A DNA stretch of 64,000 nucleotides from Pseudomonas jessenii. Lineage in GTDB: Bacteria > Pseudomonadota > Gammaproteobacteria > Pseudomonadales > Pseudomonadaceae. Below, one piece after another: positions 27,964 through 35,611 of the stretch; the stretch's first letter is position 1, and the number at the start of each line of letters is the position of its first letter. The position numbers were made by a program, and so were the translations under genes. Location of the stretch: NCBI RefSeq assembly GCF_002236115.1, contig NZ_NIWT01000005.1, positions 124,001 through 188,000 on the forward strand, read 5' to 3'. Under the pieces are notes generated by a model. It saw only the letters and a list, made by a program, of their open reading frames with translations, made no database searches and was not told the origin of the DNA.

Positions 27964-28365
27964 ATGAAATCGATCATTCTGGCAATGGCACTGATTGCGA
28001 CCGGCGTACACGCAGCGGAGGTGGCCGACGACAATCCCTGCGACAAAGTCGAAAACGACATCCAGACCCTCGAGTGCTCGGCCTTCAGCAAAACCTCCGC
28101 CGAAGACCTGCTCAAGGAAAACCTCCAGGGCCTGACCGAGCGCATGCAGTCGCAATACGGCAAAAACCCGTCGCAACTGGCCGACATCACCGCCAAGATC
28201 AAAGCCGCCCAACAGCAATGGCTGAAGACCCGCGACGCAGACTGCGCCGTCGAAGCCTTCCCGGCCACCAGTGGCAGCAAGGCGCTCACCATTGCCCAGA
28301 ACGATTGCATTGCACGGATGAGCGACGAGCGGTCGGAGTTTTTGGAGTCGATTGGGCAGGAGTGA
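27964..28365 (+). CDS. LprI-like (DUF1311) periplasmic protein
   Basis: This is a 133-residue secreted protein with a signal peptide (MKSIILAMALIATGVHAAEV) and a DUF1311/LprI-type domain. The domain shows spaced Cys residues (NPCDKVEN, LECSAFSK), the QQQWLKTRDADCAVEA segment, and DCIARMSDERSEFL. In mycobacteria LprI inhibits lysozyme; in Pseudomonas the role is not established. The ATG at 27964 was chosen for the signal peptide; a longer frame from 27778 has no such start. It diverges from the dipeptidase gene. Confidence 0.85.
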   Translation: MKSIILAMALIATGVHAAEVADDNPCDKVENDIQTLECSAFSKTSAEDLLKENLQGLTERMQSQYGKNPSQLADITAKIKAAQQQWLKTRDADCAVEAFPATSGSKALTIAQNDCIARMSDERSEFLESIGQE

Positions 28366-28426
28366 TCCGTTCCCCAGCCAGCTTGAGCTGTAAGCTGCAC
28401 ACCCTCTGTCACTAATGGGATTGAAC

Positions 28427-28843
28427 ATGAAAGTCTGCGGCATCGAAATCAAAGGCAGCGAAGCGATCATCGCCGTGGCCACGCTGGACGGTCAGGCGCT
28501 GAGCCATGTCGCGCTCGCCACCAAGAAAATTGCCCTGGACGATGACGACGAGGCCGCCAACGTCAAAGTATTCGCCGCTCAGGTCGCTTCGTTTGTCCGT
28601 GAGAATTCCATCGACCGCATTGCGATCAAGAAACGCAGCAAGAAAGGCGAGTTCGCTGGCGGGCCGACCACGTTCAAGATCGAGGGGGTTTTCCAGTTGC
28701 TGGAGAATTGCGAGGTGACCTTGCTGTCGCCGCAGACCATCACGGCGCAGTGCAAGAAATTCAATGTCGAGCTGCCGGCGACGCTGAACAAATATCAGCA
28801 TGAGGCCTACAAGGCTGCGTGTTCGGCATTGGTGAAGAAGTAA
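28427..28843 (+). CDS. DUF3010-family protein
   Basis: This is a 138-residue conserved protein that I place in DUF3010. It begins MKVCGIEIKGSEAIIAVATL, a beta-hairpin start reminiscent of RNase-H-like folds, and has DRIAIKKRSKKGEFAGGPTTFK and VTLLSPQTITAQCKKF. The function is unknown. There is no signal peptide. The ATG at 28427 was preferred over 28415. A 61-base gap separates it from the LprI-like gene, so cotranscription is possible. Confidence 0.82.
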   Translation: MKVCGIEIKGSEAIIAVATLDGQALSHVALATKKIALDDDDEAANVKVFAAQVASFVRENSIDRIAIKKRSKKGEFAGGPTTFKIEGVFQLLENCEVTLLSPQTITAQCKKFNVELPATLNKYQHEAYKAACSALVKK

Positions 28844-28867
28844 ATAAACTTCCGGAACACCAATAAC

Positions 28868-28960
28868 CTGTGGGAGCGAGCTTGCTCGCGATGGCGGTAA
28901 GGCAGTCGACATCTATGTTGAATGTGCCGACCTCATCGCGAGCAAGCTCGCTCCCACAGG
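28868..28960. repeat. REPIN between DUF3010 gene and cdhR
   Basis: Inverted arms CTGTGGGAGCGAGCTTGCTC and the complement ending CTCCCACAGG are present. The spacer GCAGTCGACATCTATGTTGA is the reverse complement sense of the ATGTCGACTG spacer family. It lies between converging genes. Confidence 0.9.
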
Positions 28961-28972
28961 TTTCTCGGGTGA

Positions 28973-29917
28973 TTATGCCTTGGCGGTGCGTCGATCCTCC
29001 CGCGGGCACCGCTCATACTTCGCCCGATAACTGCGGGTGAAATACGACGGCGATTCAAACCCGCAGGCAATACTCACTTCCAGCACGCTCATGTCGGTCT
29101 GGCGTAGCAACTGCCGGGCCTTTTCCAGCCTTAATCGCAAGTAGAAATTGCTCGGCGTGTCGTTCAGATGCAGGCGAAACAGGCGCTCCAGCTGCCGCCG
29201 CGTCACCTTGATCGATTCCGCCAGTTCCAGCGTGCTCAGCGGCGGTTCGCTGTGCTGCTCCATCTCGCCGATCACGTGAACCAGCTTCTTGTTGCTGATG
29301 CCATAACGGGTGGCGACTTCCATGCGCTGATGGTCTTTGCGCGGGCGGATGCGGCCGAGCACGAATTGTTCGCTGACCTGGATCGCCAGCCCGGGGCCAT
29401 GGGCCTGGGCGATCAGATCCAGCATCAGGTCAATGGAAGCGGTGCCGCCAGCGGAGGTGATGCGCCGGCGGTCGATCTCGAACAGTTCCTGGGTGACGCT
29501 GAGCTGTGGATAGGACTCTTTGAAGGCATCGATAGCTTCCCAGTGCAGGGTCAGGCGATGACCGTCGAGCAAACCTGCCTCGGCGAGGATGAAGCTGCCG
29601 GTGTCGATGGCGCCGAGGGTCACGCCTTCGTTGTCCAGGCGGCGCAGCCAATGTTCCAGCGCCGGGGTGGCGAACTTCAGGGGTTCGAACCCGGCGACCA
29701 CCAGCAGCGTCGCGCCTTTCTTCAGCGGCTCCAGCGCCGCATCGGCGTTGACCGACATGCCGTTGCTGGCCAGCACCGCCCCGCCGTCGGCGCTCAGCAC
29801 ATGCCAGCGATACAGCTCGCCGCGAAAGCGATTGGCGACCCGCAACGGCTCGATGGCCGAGATAAATCCGATGGCCGAGAAACCCGGCATCAACAAGAAG
29901 TAGAAATCCTGGGACAT
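28973..29917 (-). CDS. cdhR: Carnitine catabolism regulator CdhR (GATase-like AraC family)
   Basis: This transcription activator has an N-terminal class I glutamine-amidotransferase-like sensing domain (FYFLLMPGFSAIGFISAIEP, GAIDTGSFILAEAGLLDG) and a C-terminal AraC DNA-binding domain (KVTRRQLERLFRLHLNDTPS, SVLEVSIACGFESPSYFTRS). At 314 residues it is close to GbdR in layout. The ATG at 29917 (MSQDFYFLL) was chosen. It is divergent from caiX-cdhCAB, and by analogy with P. aeruginosa it activates these genes when carnitine is present. The 21-base direct repeat at 30003 is its likely site. Confidence 0.92.
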   Translation of the reverse strand: MSQDFYFLLMPGFSAIGFISAIEPLRVANRFRGELYRWHVLSADGGAVLASNGMSVNADAALEPLKKGATLLVVAGFEPLKFATPALEHWLRRLDNEGVTLGAIDTGSFILAEAGLLDGHRLTLHWEAIDAFKESYPQLSVTQELFEIDRRRITSAGGTASIDLMLDLIAQAHGPGLAIQVSEQFVLGRIRPRKDHQRMEVATRYGISNKKLVHVIGEMEQHSEPPLSTLELAESIKVTRRQLERLFRLHLNDTPSNFYLRLRLEKARQLLRQTDMSVLEVSIACGFESPSYFTRSYRAKYERCPREDRRTAKA

Positions 29918-30002
29918 GGAGCGCACTCGATTGGCAGGTAGCGAGAGGGCGAGGAGCGTGAGGACGTTGATACGCCTGTTGCCCGCGGCATTCAAGAGCA
30001 CA

Positions 30003-30037
30003 GGTCGCTGCAGTGCAAGAGTCGGTCGCCGCAGTGC
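30003..30037. promoter_or_regulatory. Tandem direct repeat upstream of caiX, likely CdhR site
   Basis: GGTCGCTGCAGTGC at 30003-30016 recurs as GGTCGCCGCAGTGC at 30024-30037, with 13 of 14 bases identical and a period of exactly 21. AraC-type activators bind such direct repeats two helical turns apart. It lies between cdhR and caiX, 90 bases before the caiX start. Confidence 0.7.
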
Positions 30038-30126
30038 GCTTTCATGGGCGCTTAGCTGCGTAACTTGGCATCACCGGCGCATCAGACACCGGAACTCACA
30101 ATAAACGAACTGCCGAGGAACCCGAG

Positions 30127-31071
30127 ATGAAACGACTGATCAGCAGCTGTGTTCTTGCACTCAGTGGTACCGCTTTGCTGAGCGCCAGTGTCATGGCCGC
30201 CGAACCCGCCGCGTGCCAGAACGTGCGCATGGGTGTAGTGAACTGGACCGACGTGATCGCCACCAGTGCCATGACCCAGGTATTGCTCGACGGCCTCGGC
30301 TACAGCACCAAACAAACCAGCGCCTCCCAGCAAATCATCTTCGCCGGGATCCGCGACCAGCGTCTGGACCTGTTCCTCGGCTACTGGAACCCGCTGATGA
30401 CCCAGACCATCACCCCGTTCGTCGATGCCAAGCAGGTCAAGGTGCTTGAAGCACCAAGCCTGCAGGATGCCCGCGCGACCCTCGCCGTGCCGACCTACCT
30501 CGCCGACAAGGGCCTGAAAACCTTCGCTGATATCGCCAAATTCGAAAAAGAACTGGGCGGCAAGATCTACGGCATCGAGCCTGGCTCGGGCGCCAACACC
30601 CAGATCAAGGCGATGATCTCCAAGAACCAGTTCGGCCTCGGCAAGTTCCAGCTGGTCGAATCCAGCGAAGCCGGCATGCTCGCCGCCGTGGATCGCGCCG
30701 TGCGTCGCAACGAAGCCGTGGTGTTCTTCGGCTGGGCGCCGCACCCGATGAACGTCAACGTGAAAATGACCTACCTCACCGGCAGCGACGACGCCCTTGG
30801 CCCGAACGAAGGCAAGGCCACCGTATGGACCGTCACCGCACCGACCTACACCGAACAATGCCCGAACATCGGTCGCCTGCTGAGCAACCTGACGTTCACC
30901 GCCGAAGACGAGAGCCGGATGATGCAGCCGCTGCTGGATCACAAGGACGCTTTCGAGTCGGCCAAACAATGGCTCAAGGATCACCCGCAGGACAAAAAAC
31001 GCTGGCTTGAAGGCGTCACCACCTTCGATGGCAAACCGGCGGCTGAAAACCTGAAACTGACCAGTAAATAA
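30127..31071 (+). CDS. caiX: Carnitine-binding periplasmic protein CaiX
   Basis: This ABC-type substrate-binding protein of the OpuAC/ProX-like choline and betaine family is 314 residues with a signal peptide MKRLISSCVLALSGTALLSA. Ligand-cage aromatic and acidic positions are visible in VNWTDVIATSAM, LFLGYWNPLM and FFGWAPHPMNV. In P. aeruginosa CaiX delivers carnitine to the shared permease CbcWV; the equivalent permease and ATPase genes here are at 40082-42102. The ATG at 30127 follows GAGG. It is first in the carnitine operon and closely similar to ChoX at 39068. Confidence 0.93.
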   Translation: MKRLISSCVLALSGTALLSASVMAAEPAACQNVRMGVVNWTDVIATSAMTQVLLDGLGYSTKQTSASQQIIFAGIRDQRLDLFLGYWNPLMTQTITPFVDAKQVKVLEAPSLQDARATLAVPTYLADKGLKTFADIAKFEKELGGKIYGIEPGSGANTQIKAMISKNQFGLGKFQLVESSEAGMLAAVDRAVRRNEAVVFFGWAPHPMNVNVKMTYLTGSDDALGPNEGKATVWTVTAPTYTEQCPNIGRLLSNLTFTAEDESRMMQPLLDHKDAFESAKQWLKDHPQDKKRWLEGVTTFDGKPAAENLKLTSK

Positions 31072-31090
31072 ACCGAATGAACCACCGACT

Positions 31091-31110
31091 CGCAGCCCCA
31101 CCGGGCTGCG
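31091..31110 (+). other. Hairpin between caiX and cdhC
   Basis: The stem CGCAGCCC with GGGCTGCG has a 4-base loop and no U-run. It may be an mRNA stability or attenuation stem that leaves the binding-protein message in excess over downstream genes. Confidence 0.6.
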
Positions 31111-31165
31111 AACGGGATCACCACGCCCGGCCAAAACCAAAAACTCGCCTGTAAGGAACCGCCAA

Positions 31166-32053
31166 ATGAACCACGACGTCATCATCACCTGCGCACTCAC
31201 CGGTGCTGGCGACACGACCGCCAAGAGCCCGCACGTGCCGGTCACCCCGAAACAAATCGCGGCCGCCGCCGTGGAAGCCGCCAAGGCCGGTGCCACCGTG
31301 GTTCACTGCCATGTGCGCGACCCGCAAACCGGCAAGTTCAGCCGTGATGTGGCGCTGTACCGCGAAGTGATGGAGCGCATCCGCGAGGCGGACGTGGACA
31401 TCATCGTCAACCTCACCGCCGGCATGGGCGGCGACCTGGAAATCGGCGCTGGCGAGAACCCGATGGAATTCGGCCCGAATACCGACCTGGTCGGCCCGCT
31501 GACCCGCCTGGCCCACGTCGAAGAACTGCTGCCGGAAATCTGCACCCTCGACTGCGGCACCCTGAACTTCGGCGACGGCGACACCATTTACGTCTCCACC
31601 CCGGCCCAACTGCGCGCTGGCGCCAAACGCATCCAGGAACTGGGCGTGAAAGCCGAGCTGGAAATTTTCGACACCGGCCACCTGTGGTTCGCCAAGCAGA
31701 TGATCAAGGAAGGCCTGCTCGACAACCCGTTGTTCCAGCTGTGCCTGGGCATCCCTTGGGGCGCACCGGCGGACACCACCACCATGAAAGCCATGGTCGA
31801 CAACCTGCCGGCCGACGCGGTCTGGGCCGGTTTCGGTATCGGTCGCATGCAGATGCCGATGGCGGCACAAGCAGTGTTGCTCGGCGGCAACGTGCGGGTC
31901 GGGCTGGAAGACAACCTGTGGCTGGACAAGGGCGTACTGGCGACCAACGGCCAACTGGTCGAGCGCGCCTCGGAAATCCTCAGCCGTCTCGGCGCCCGCG
32001 TCCTGACCCCGGCTGAAGGCCGAGCAAAAATGGGCCTGACCAAGCGCGGTTAA
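31166..32053 (+). CDS. cdhC: 3-dehydrocarnitine cleavage enzyme CdhC (BKACE family)
   Basis: This beta-keto acid cleavage enzyme (formerly DUF849) splits dehydrocarnitine with acetyl-CoA to give betainyl-CoA and acetoacetate. The 295-residue protein shows IITCALTGAGDTTAKSPHVP at the N terminus, the zinc-ligand pair in VVHCHVRDPQTGKFS, and IFDTGHLWFAKQM. It follows caiX by 94 bases and precedes cdhA by 55. The order caiX-cdhC-cdhA-cdhB matches the P. aeruginosa operon as I recall it. Confidence 0.95.
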   Translation: MNHDVIITCALTGAGDTTAKSPHVPVTPKQIAAAAVEAAKAGATVVHCHVRDPQTGKFSRDVALYREVMERIREADVDIIVNLTAGMGGDLEIGAGENPMEFGPNTDLVGPLTRLAHVEELLPEICTLDCGTLNFGDGDTIYVSTPAQLRAGAKRIQELGVKAELEIFDTGHLWFAKQMIKEGLLDNPLFQLCLGIPWGAPADTTTMKAMVDNLPADAVWAGFGIGRMQMPMAAQAVLLGGNVRVGLEDNLWLDKGVLATNGQLVERASEILSRLGARVLTPAEGRAKMGLTKRG

Positions 32054-32108
32054 TCCCACCACCTTTTCCCCCACAGTTTTTTTTCCGAGCCAAATTCAGG
32101 AATTGACC

Positions 32109-33074
32109 ATGAGCTTTATCACCGAAATCAAAACCTTCGCAGCGTTAGGCAGCGGTGTCATCGGCAGCGGTTGGGTATCCCGCGCCCTCGCCCATGGCCT
32201 GGATGTAGTGGCCTGGGACCCGGCCCCCGGTGCCGAAGCGGCCCTGCGCAAGCGTGTCGCCAACGCTTGGGGCGCACTGGAAAAACAAGGTTTGGCACCG
32301 GGTGCATCGCAGGATCGCCTGCGTTTTGTCGCAACCATCGAAGAGTGCGTGCGCGATGCCGATTTCATCCAGGAGAGCGCCCCGGAACGGCTGGAGCTGA
32401 AACTGGACCTGCACAGCAAAATCAGCGCGGCAGCCAAGCCCAATGCGCTGATCGGCTCCAGCACCTCTGGCCTGTTGCCGAGCGAGTTCTACGAGAGTTC
32501 GACGCACCCGGAACGCTGTGTGGTCGGTCATCCGTTCAACCCGGTTTACCTGCTGCCACTGGTGGAAGTGGTCGGCGGTAAAAACACCGCCCCTGAAGCG
32601 GTGCAAGCGGCCATGAAGGTCTATGAATCCCTGGGGATGCGCCCGCTGCACGTGCGCAAGGAAGTGCCGGGTTTCATCGCCGACCGCCTGCTCGAAGCAC
32701 TGTGGCGCGAGGCGCTGCACCTGGTCAACGACGGCGTGGCGACCACTGGTGAAATCGACGATGCAATCCGCTTCGGCGCCGGCTTGCGCTGGTCGTTCAT
32801 GGGCACCTTCCTGACCTACACCCTGGCCGGCGGCGATGCCGGCATGCGTCACTTCATGGCGCAGTTCGGCCCGGCGTTGCAATTACCGTGGACCTACCTG
32901 CCGGCGCCGGAGCTGACCGACAAACTGATCGATGATGTGGTCGATGGCACCAGCGATCAACTGGGCAAACACAGCATTTCGGCGCTGGAGCGCTATCGTG
33001 ATGACTGCCTGCTGGCGGTGCTGGAGGCGGTGAAGACCACCAAAGAGAAGCATGGGATGGCCTTCAGCGAGTAA
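32109..33074 (+). CDS. cdhA: L-carnitine 3-dehydrogenase CdhA
   Basis: This NAD-dependent dehydrogenase oxidises L-carnitine to 3-dehydrocarnitine. The 321-residue protein of the 3-hydroxyacyl-CoA dehydrogenase superfamily has FAALGSGVIGSGWVSRALAH for NAD binding, ESAPERLELK, and VVGHPFNPVYLLPLVEVVGG with the catalytic His. The C-terminal helical domain contains FIADRLLEALWREALHLVND. The ATG at 32109 was chosen; a TTG at 32103 is also in frame. It is the second enzyme gene of the carnitine operon. Confidence 0.95.
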   Translation: MSFITEIKTFAALGSGVIGSGWVSRALAHGLDVVAWDPAPGAEAALRKRVANAWGALEKQGLAPGASQDRLRFVATIEECVRDADFIQESAPERLELKLDLHSKISAAAKPNALIGSSTSGLLPSEFYESSTHPERCVVGHPFNPVYLLPLVEVVGGKNTAPEAVQAAMKVYESLGMRPLHVRKEVPGFIADRLLEALWREALHLVNDGVATTGEIDDAIRFGAGLRWSFMGTFLTYTLAGGDAGMRHFMAQFGPALQLPWTYLPAPELTDKLIDDVVDGTSDQLGKHSISALERYRDDCLLAVLEAVKTTKEKHGMAFSE

Positions 33075-33108
33075 ACCTCAAGCTAATGGGCCAGCAGGTC
33101 TGCCCCCT

Positions 33109-33190
33109 TCGCGAGCAAGCCCGCTCCCACATTTGATCGCAGGTGTCTGATACAACTCGGTCACCTGTGGGAGCGAGCTTGCTCGCGATA
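33109..33190. repeat. REP pair in tail-to-tail orientation, cdhA-cdhB gap
   Basis: A reverse arm TCGCGAGCAAGCCCGCTCCC, with one changed base, is followed by the forward arm TGTGGGAGCGAGCTTGCTCG. The pair sits inside the operon, in the 154-base gap. Confidence 0.88.
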
Positions 33191-33228
33191 GCGGCAATCC
33201 GGTCACCACACAAATTGGATCAGAAACC

Positions 33229-33705
33229 ATGCCCACCCTCACCACCTACCAAACCACCATCATCCCCGACTGGGTCGACTACAACGGCCACCTGCGCGAC
33301 GCCTTCTACCTGCTGATCTTCAGCTACGCCACCGATGCCCTGATGGATCGCCTGGGCCTGGACAGCAACAGCCGCGAGGCCAGCGGCAACTCGCTGTTCA
33401 CCCTCGAACTGCACCTCAATTACCTGCACGAGGTGAAGCTCGACGCCCAGGTCGAAGTGCACACCCAAATCATCGCCCACGACAACAAGCGCGTGCACCT
33501 CTATCACAGCCTGCATCTGGTGGGTGATGCCCGGGAACTGGCTGGCAATGAACAGATGCTGCTGCACGTGGACCTCGCCGGGCCGCGTTCGGCGCCGTTC
33601 AGCGAGCAGTCCTTGAGCCAGCTGCAAGCCATCGTCGCCGAACAGGCGGACCTGCCAGCGCCCGAGTACATTGGCCGAGTGATCGCATTACCCCAAAAAA
33701 AATAA
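33229..33705 (+). CDS. cdhB: Betainyl-CoA thioesterase CdhB
   Basis: This 158-residue hot-dog thioesterase most likely hydrolyses betainyl-CoA to glycine betaine, linking carnitine breakdown to the gbc, dgc and sox genes. The fold signature is IIPDWVDYNGHLRDAFYLLIFS, with the Asp-x-x-Gly-His pattern of the 4HBT family, followed by LELHLNYLHEVKLDAQVEV. It lies downstream of cdhA past a REP pair and is 13 bases before the hydroxylase gene. Confidence 0.92.
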   Translation: MPTLTTYQTTIIPDWVDYNGHLRDAFYLLIFSYATDALMDRLGLDSNSREASGNSLFTLELHLNYLHEVKLDAQVEVHTQIIAHDNKRVHLYHSLHLVGDARELAGNEQMLLHVDLAGPRSAPFSEQSLSQLQAIVAEQADLPAPEYIGRVIALPQKK

Positions 33706-33718
33706 CAAGGAGATCGCC

Positions 33719-34882
33719 ATGAACACCGCCGCTGCCTTTGCCGACTTTCGTACCTATCCGTTGATCAGCGCGCTGACTGCCGTGCAGACCCTGGCGGACC
33801 GTGTTCTGGTGAAGTGGGCCGACAATCGCGTCAGCCCCTTCCACCATCAATGGCTGAGAGACAATTGCCCGTGCCCCCAGTGCGTGTACACCGTGACCCG
33901 CGAGCAAGTGCTGGAAATCGTCGATACAGCTCAAGACTTGATCCCTGACCAAGTGCACATCGACACCGAAGGTTGCCTGTCGGTTGATTGGCAGGACGGC
34001 CACAGCAGCCGCTTCGACCCCGGCTGGCTGCGCGCCCACGCCTATGACGACGAGTCCCGCGCCGAGCGCCAGGCACGCAAGCCAAAAGCCAGGCTTTGGC
34101 ACAGTAATTTGCAGTTGCCGGTATTCGAGTATCAGGCGCTGATGAACGACTCTGACGCCTTGTTGCAATGGTTGTTGGCGGTACGGGATGTCGGATTGAC
34201 CCAAGTCCGTGGCGTGCCCACCGAACCCGGCTCTCTGAAGCTGATCGCCCAACGGATTTCCTTCATCCGCGAGAGCAATTTCGGCGTGCTGTTCAACGTG
34301 CAATCCAAGGCCGACGCCGACAGCAACGCCTACACCGCGTTCAACCTGCCGCTGCACAGCGATTTGCCAACCCGAGAGTTGCAACCGGGGCTGCAATTCC
34401 TGCACTGCCTGGTCAATGACGCCGAGGGTGGCGAGAGCATTTTTGTCGACGGGTTTGCCATTGCCGATGCCTTGCGCCGGGAAGACCCCGAATCTTTCAA
34501 AAGCCTCTGCGAAATCCCCGTGGAGTTTCGCAACAAGGACCGTCACAGCGACTACCGCTGCCTGGCACCGATCATTGCCCTGGATACGTTGGGGCAAGTG
34601 TCGGAAATCCGCATGGCCAACTTTCTGCGCGGCCCCTTCGATGCATCCGTGGAGCAGATGCCCAAGTTGTATCAGGCCTACCGGCGCTTTATCGCAATGA
34701 CCCGCGAGCCTCGATTCAGGTTGATGCAGCGGCTCAATCCCGGTGAACTGTGGTGCTTCGACAACCGCCGCACCCTGCACGCCCGCAACGCCTTCGACCC
34801 CGCCACCGGCGCCCGGCATTTCCAGGGCTGCTATGTCGACCGGGATGAGTTGTTGTCGCGCATCCTCGTGTTACAGCGCTGA
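33719..34882 (+). CDS. Gamma-butyrobetaine hydroxylase (BBOX-like)
   Basis: This Fe(II)/2-oxoglutarate dioxygenase hydroxylates gamma-butyrobetaine to L-carnitine. The 387-residue protein has the N-terminal zinc subdomain of this family (Cys50, Cys52, Cys55 in DNCPCPQC and His107 in RAHAYDD). Its catalytic domain has His213 and Asp215 (LPLHSDLPTRE), His354 (RRTLHARNAF) and a later Arg for 2-oxoglutarate. AGGAG precedes the ATG at 33719. It is the last gene of the carnitine operon and lets gamma-butyrobetaine enter the same route. Confidence 0.93.
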   Translation: MNTAAAFADFRTYPLISALTAVQTLADRVLVKWADNRVSPFHHQWLRDNCPCPQCVYTVTREQVLEIVDTAQDLIPDQVHIDTEGCLSVDWQDGHSSRFDPGWLRAHAYDDESRAERQARKPKARLWHSNLQLPVFEYQALMNDSDALLQWLLAVRDVGLTQVRGVPTEPGSLKLIAQRISFIRESNFGVLFNVQSKADADSNAYTAFNLPLHSDLPTRELQPGLQFLHCLVNDAEGGESIFVDGFAIADALRREDPESFKSLCEIPVEFRNKDRHSDYRCLAPIIALDTLGQVSEIRMANFLRGPFDASVEQMPKLYQAYRRFIAMTREPRFRLMQRLNPGELWCFDNRRTLHARNAFDPATGARHFQGCYVDRDELLSRILVLQR

Positions 34883-34896
34883 ACCGCGTCATCGTT

Positions 34897-34963
34897 CATC
34901 GCGAGCAAGCTCGCTCCCACAGGGATTGCGAATAACCTGTGGGAGCGAGCTTGCTCGCGATGG
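34897..34963. repeat. REP pair in tail-to-tail orientation after the hydroxylase gene
   Basis: The reverse arm CATCGCGAGCAAGCTCGCTC and the forward arm CTGTGGGAGCGAGCTTGCTC have only about 15 bases between them. Confidence 0.9.
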
Positions 34964-35002
34964 CGCCAGTGCAGACACCTCCCATCTCCCGGATTCACAG
35001 GC

Positions 35003-35142
35003 AAAAAAAACCCCGATCAAGCCGTGACAGGATCGAGGCAGAGGGTACTGTTGAGGAGCTGCCGTGCGAGGGTGACCAAACCTTCGTGAAGCGAGCTGAG
35101 TCCAGTGTGCCCCCTCCTTTGGCCGGCAAGTTGCCCGAAAAC
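35003..35142 (-). ncRNA. Candidate small RNA with intrinsic terminator
   Basis: On the minus strand a possible promoter (TTGTCG at 35171-35176, 16-base spacer, TATGAA at 35149-35154) is followed by about 140 noncoding bases. These end in a strong intrinsic terminator: CCTCGATC, a 12-base loop, GATCGGGG and eight T (35038 back to 35003). No minus-strand gene nearby needs this terminator; gbdR ends 574 bases upstream, with a REP pair between. The transcript would contain AGGAGGGGG, a possible Rsm or anti-ribosome-site motif. I do not recognise it as a named RNA. Confidence 0.5.
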
Positions 35143-35249
35143 GACCTGTTCATAGCCAATGCTGCCATTGCGACAATTCGCCCTTGCCGACACCCGGCAC
35201 CCCTACCAGAATCGAACCAAGACACCGTTCCCTGAAGAAGGATTGCGTC

Positions 35250-35516
35250 ATGATGCACGCCGATTTGATAGACCAGGAAGACCTGTTGGGCCAGCTCAAG
35301 TCGTTGGGCTTCGAGGTGCCCACCGGCGCCACCGCCGAGCAAGCCTGCGAGTGTGCGGTACGAGGTTTGAACGATGTACGGGCGATGACCCTGCGGACCA
35401 TGGTCAAACAGATGTACACCAGCAGCGCGACCATCTTGCCGGCGGTGCGCCAGGCGATCGACAAGCAGTTGTTGCCGGCGCTGGCGGAGTATCAGCAGAG
35501 CCACACAGGCCGATAA
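35250..35516 (+). CDS. Small conserved-looking hypothetical protein
   Basis: This 88-residue protein (MMHADLIDQEDLLGQLKSLG to the C terminus QQSHTGR) has no signal peptide or membrane segment and is predicted helical. The segment CAVRGLNDVRAMTLRTMVKQ has no motif that I know. The ATG at 35250 has GAAGGA upstream. It is divergent from the candidate small RNA, sharing a gap of about 110 bases, and converges on gbdR across a REP pair. The function is unknown. Confidence 0.7.
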   Translation: MMHADLIDQEDLLGQLKSLGFEVPTGATAEQACECAVRGLNDVRAMTLRTMVKQMYTSSATILPAVRQAIDKQLLPALAEYQQSHTGR

Positions 35517-35523
35517 ACAGCCT

Positions 35524-35599
35524 TCGCGAGCAAGCTCGCTCCCACATTTGATCTGTGTCGTTCACAAAACCAATGTGGGAGCGAGCTTGCTCGCGATGA
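35524..35599. repeat. REP pair between the small gene and gbdR
   Basis: The reverse arm TTCGCGAGCAAGCTCGCTCC and the forward arm ATGTGGGAGCGAGCTTGCTC lie between converging genes, in tail-to-tail orientation. Confidence 0.9.
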
Positions 35600-35611
35600 A
35601 GGCGCCTCGGT

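Noticed and set aside
28412..28912. A 166-codon minus-strand frame over the DUF3010 gene
   Set aside because: It begins inside a REP arm and is antisense to a conserved gene with a good start.
34995..35504. A 169-codon minus-strand frame overlapping the small gene at 35250 and the candidate small RNA
   Set aside because: It has no ribosome site and runs through the intrinsic terminator stem to end inside the A/T run; the opposite-strand gene and the RNA explain the region better.
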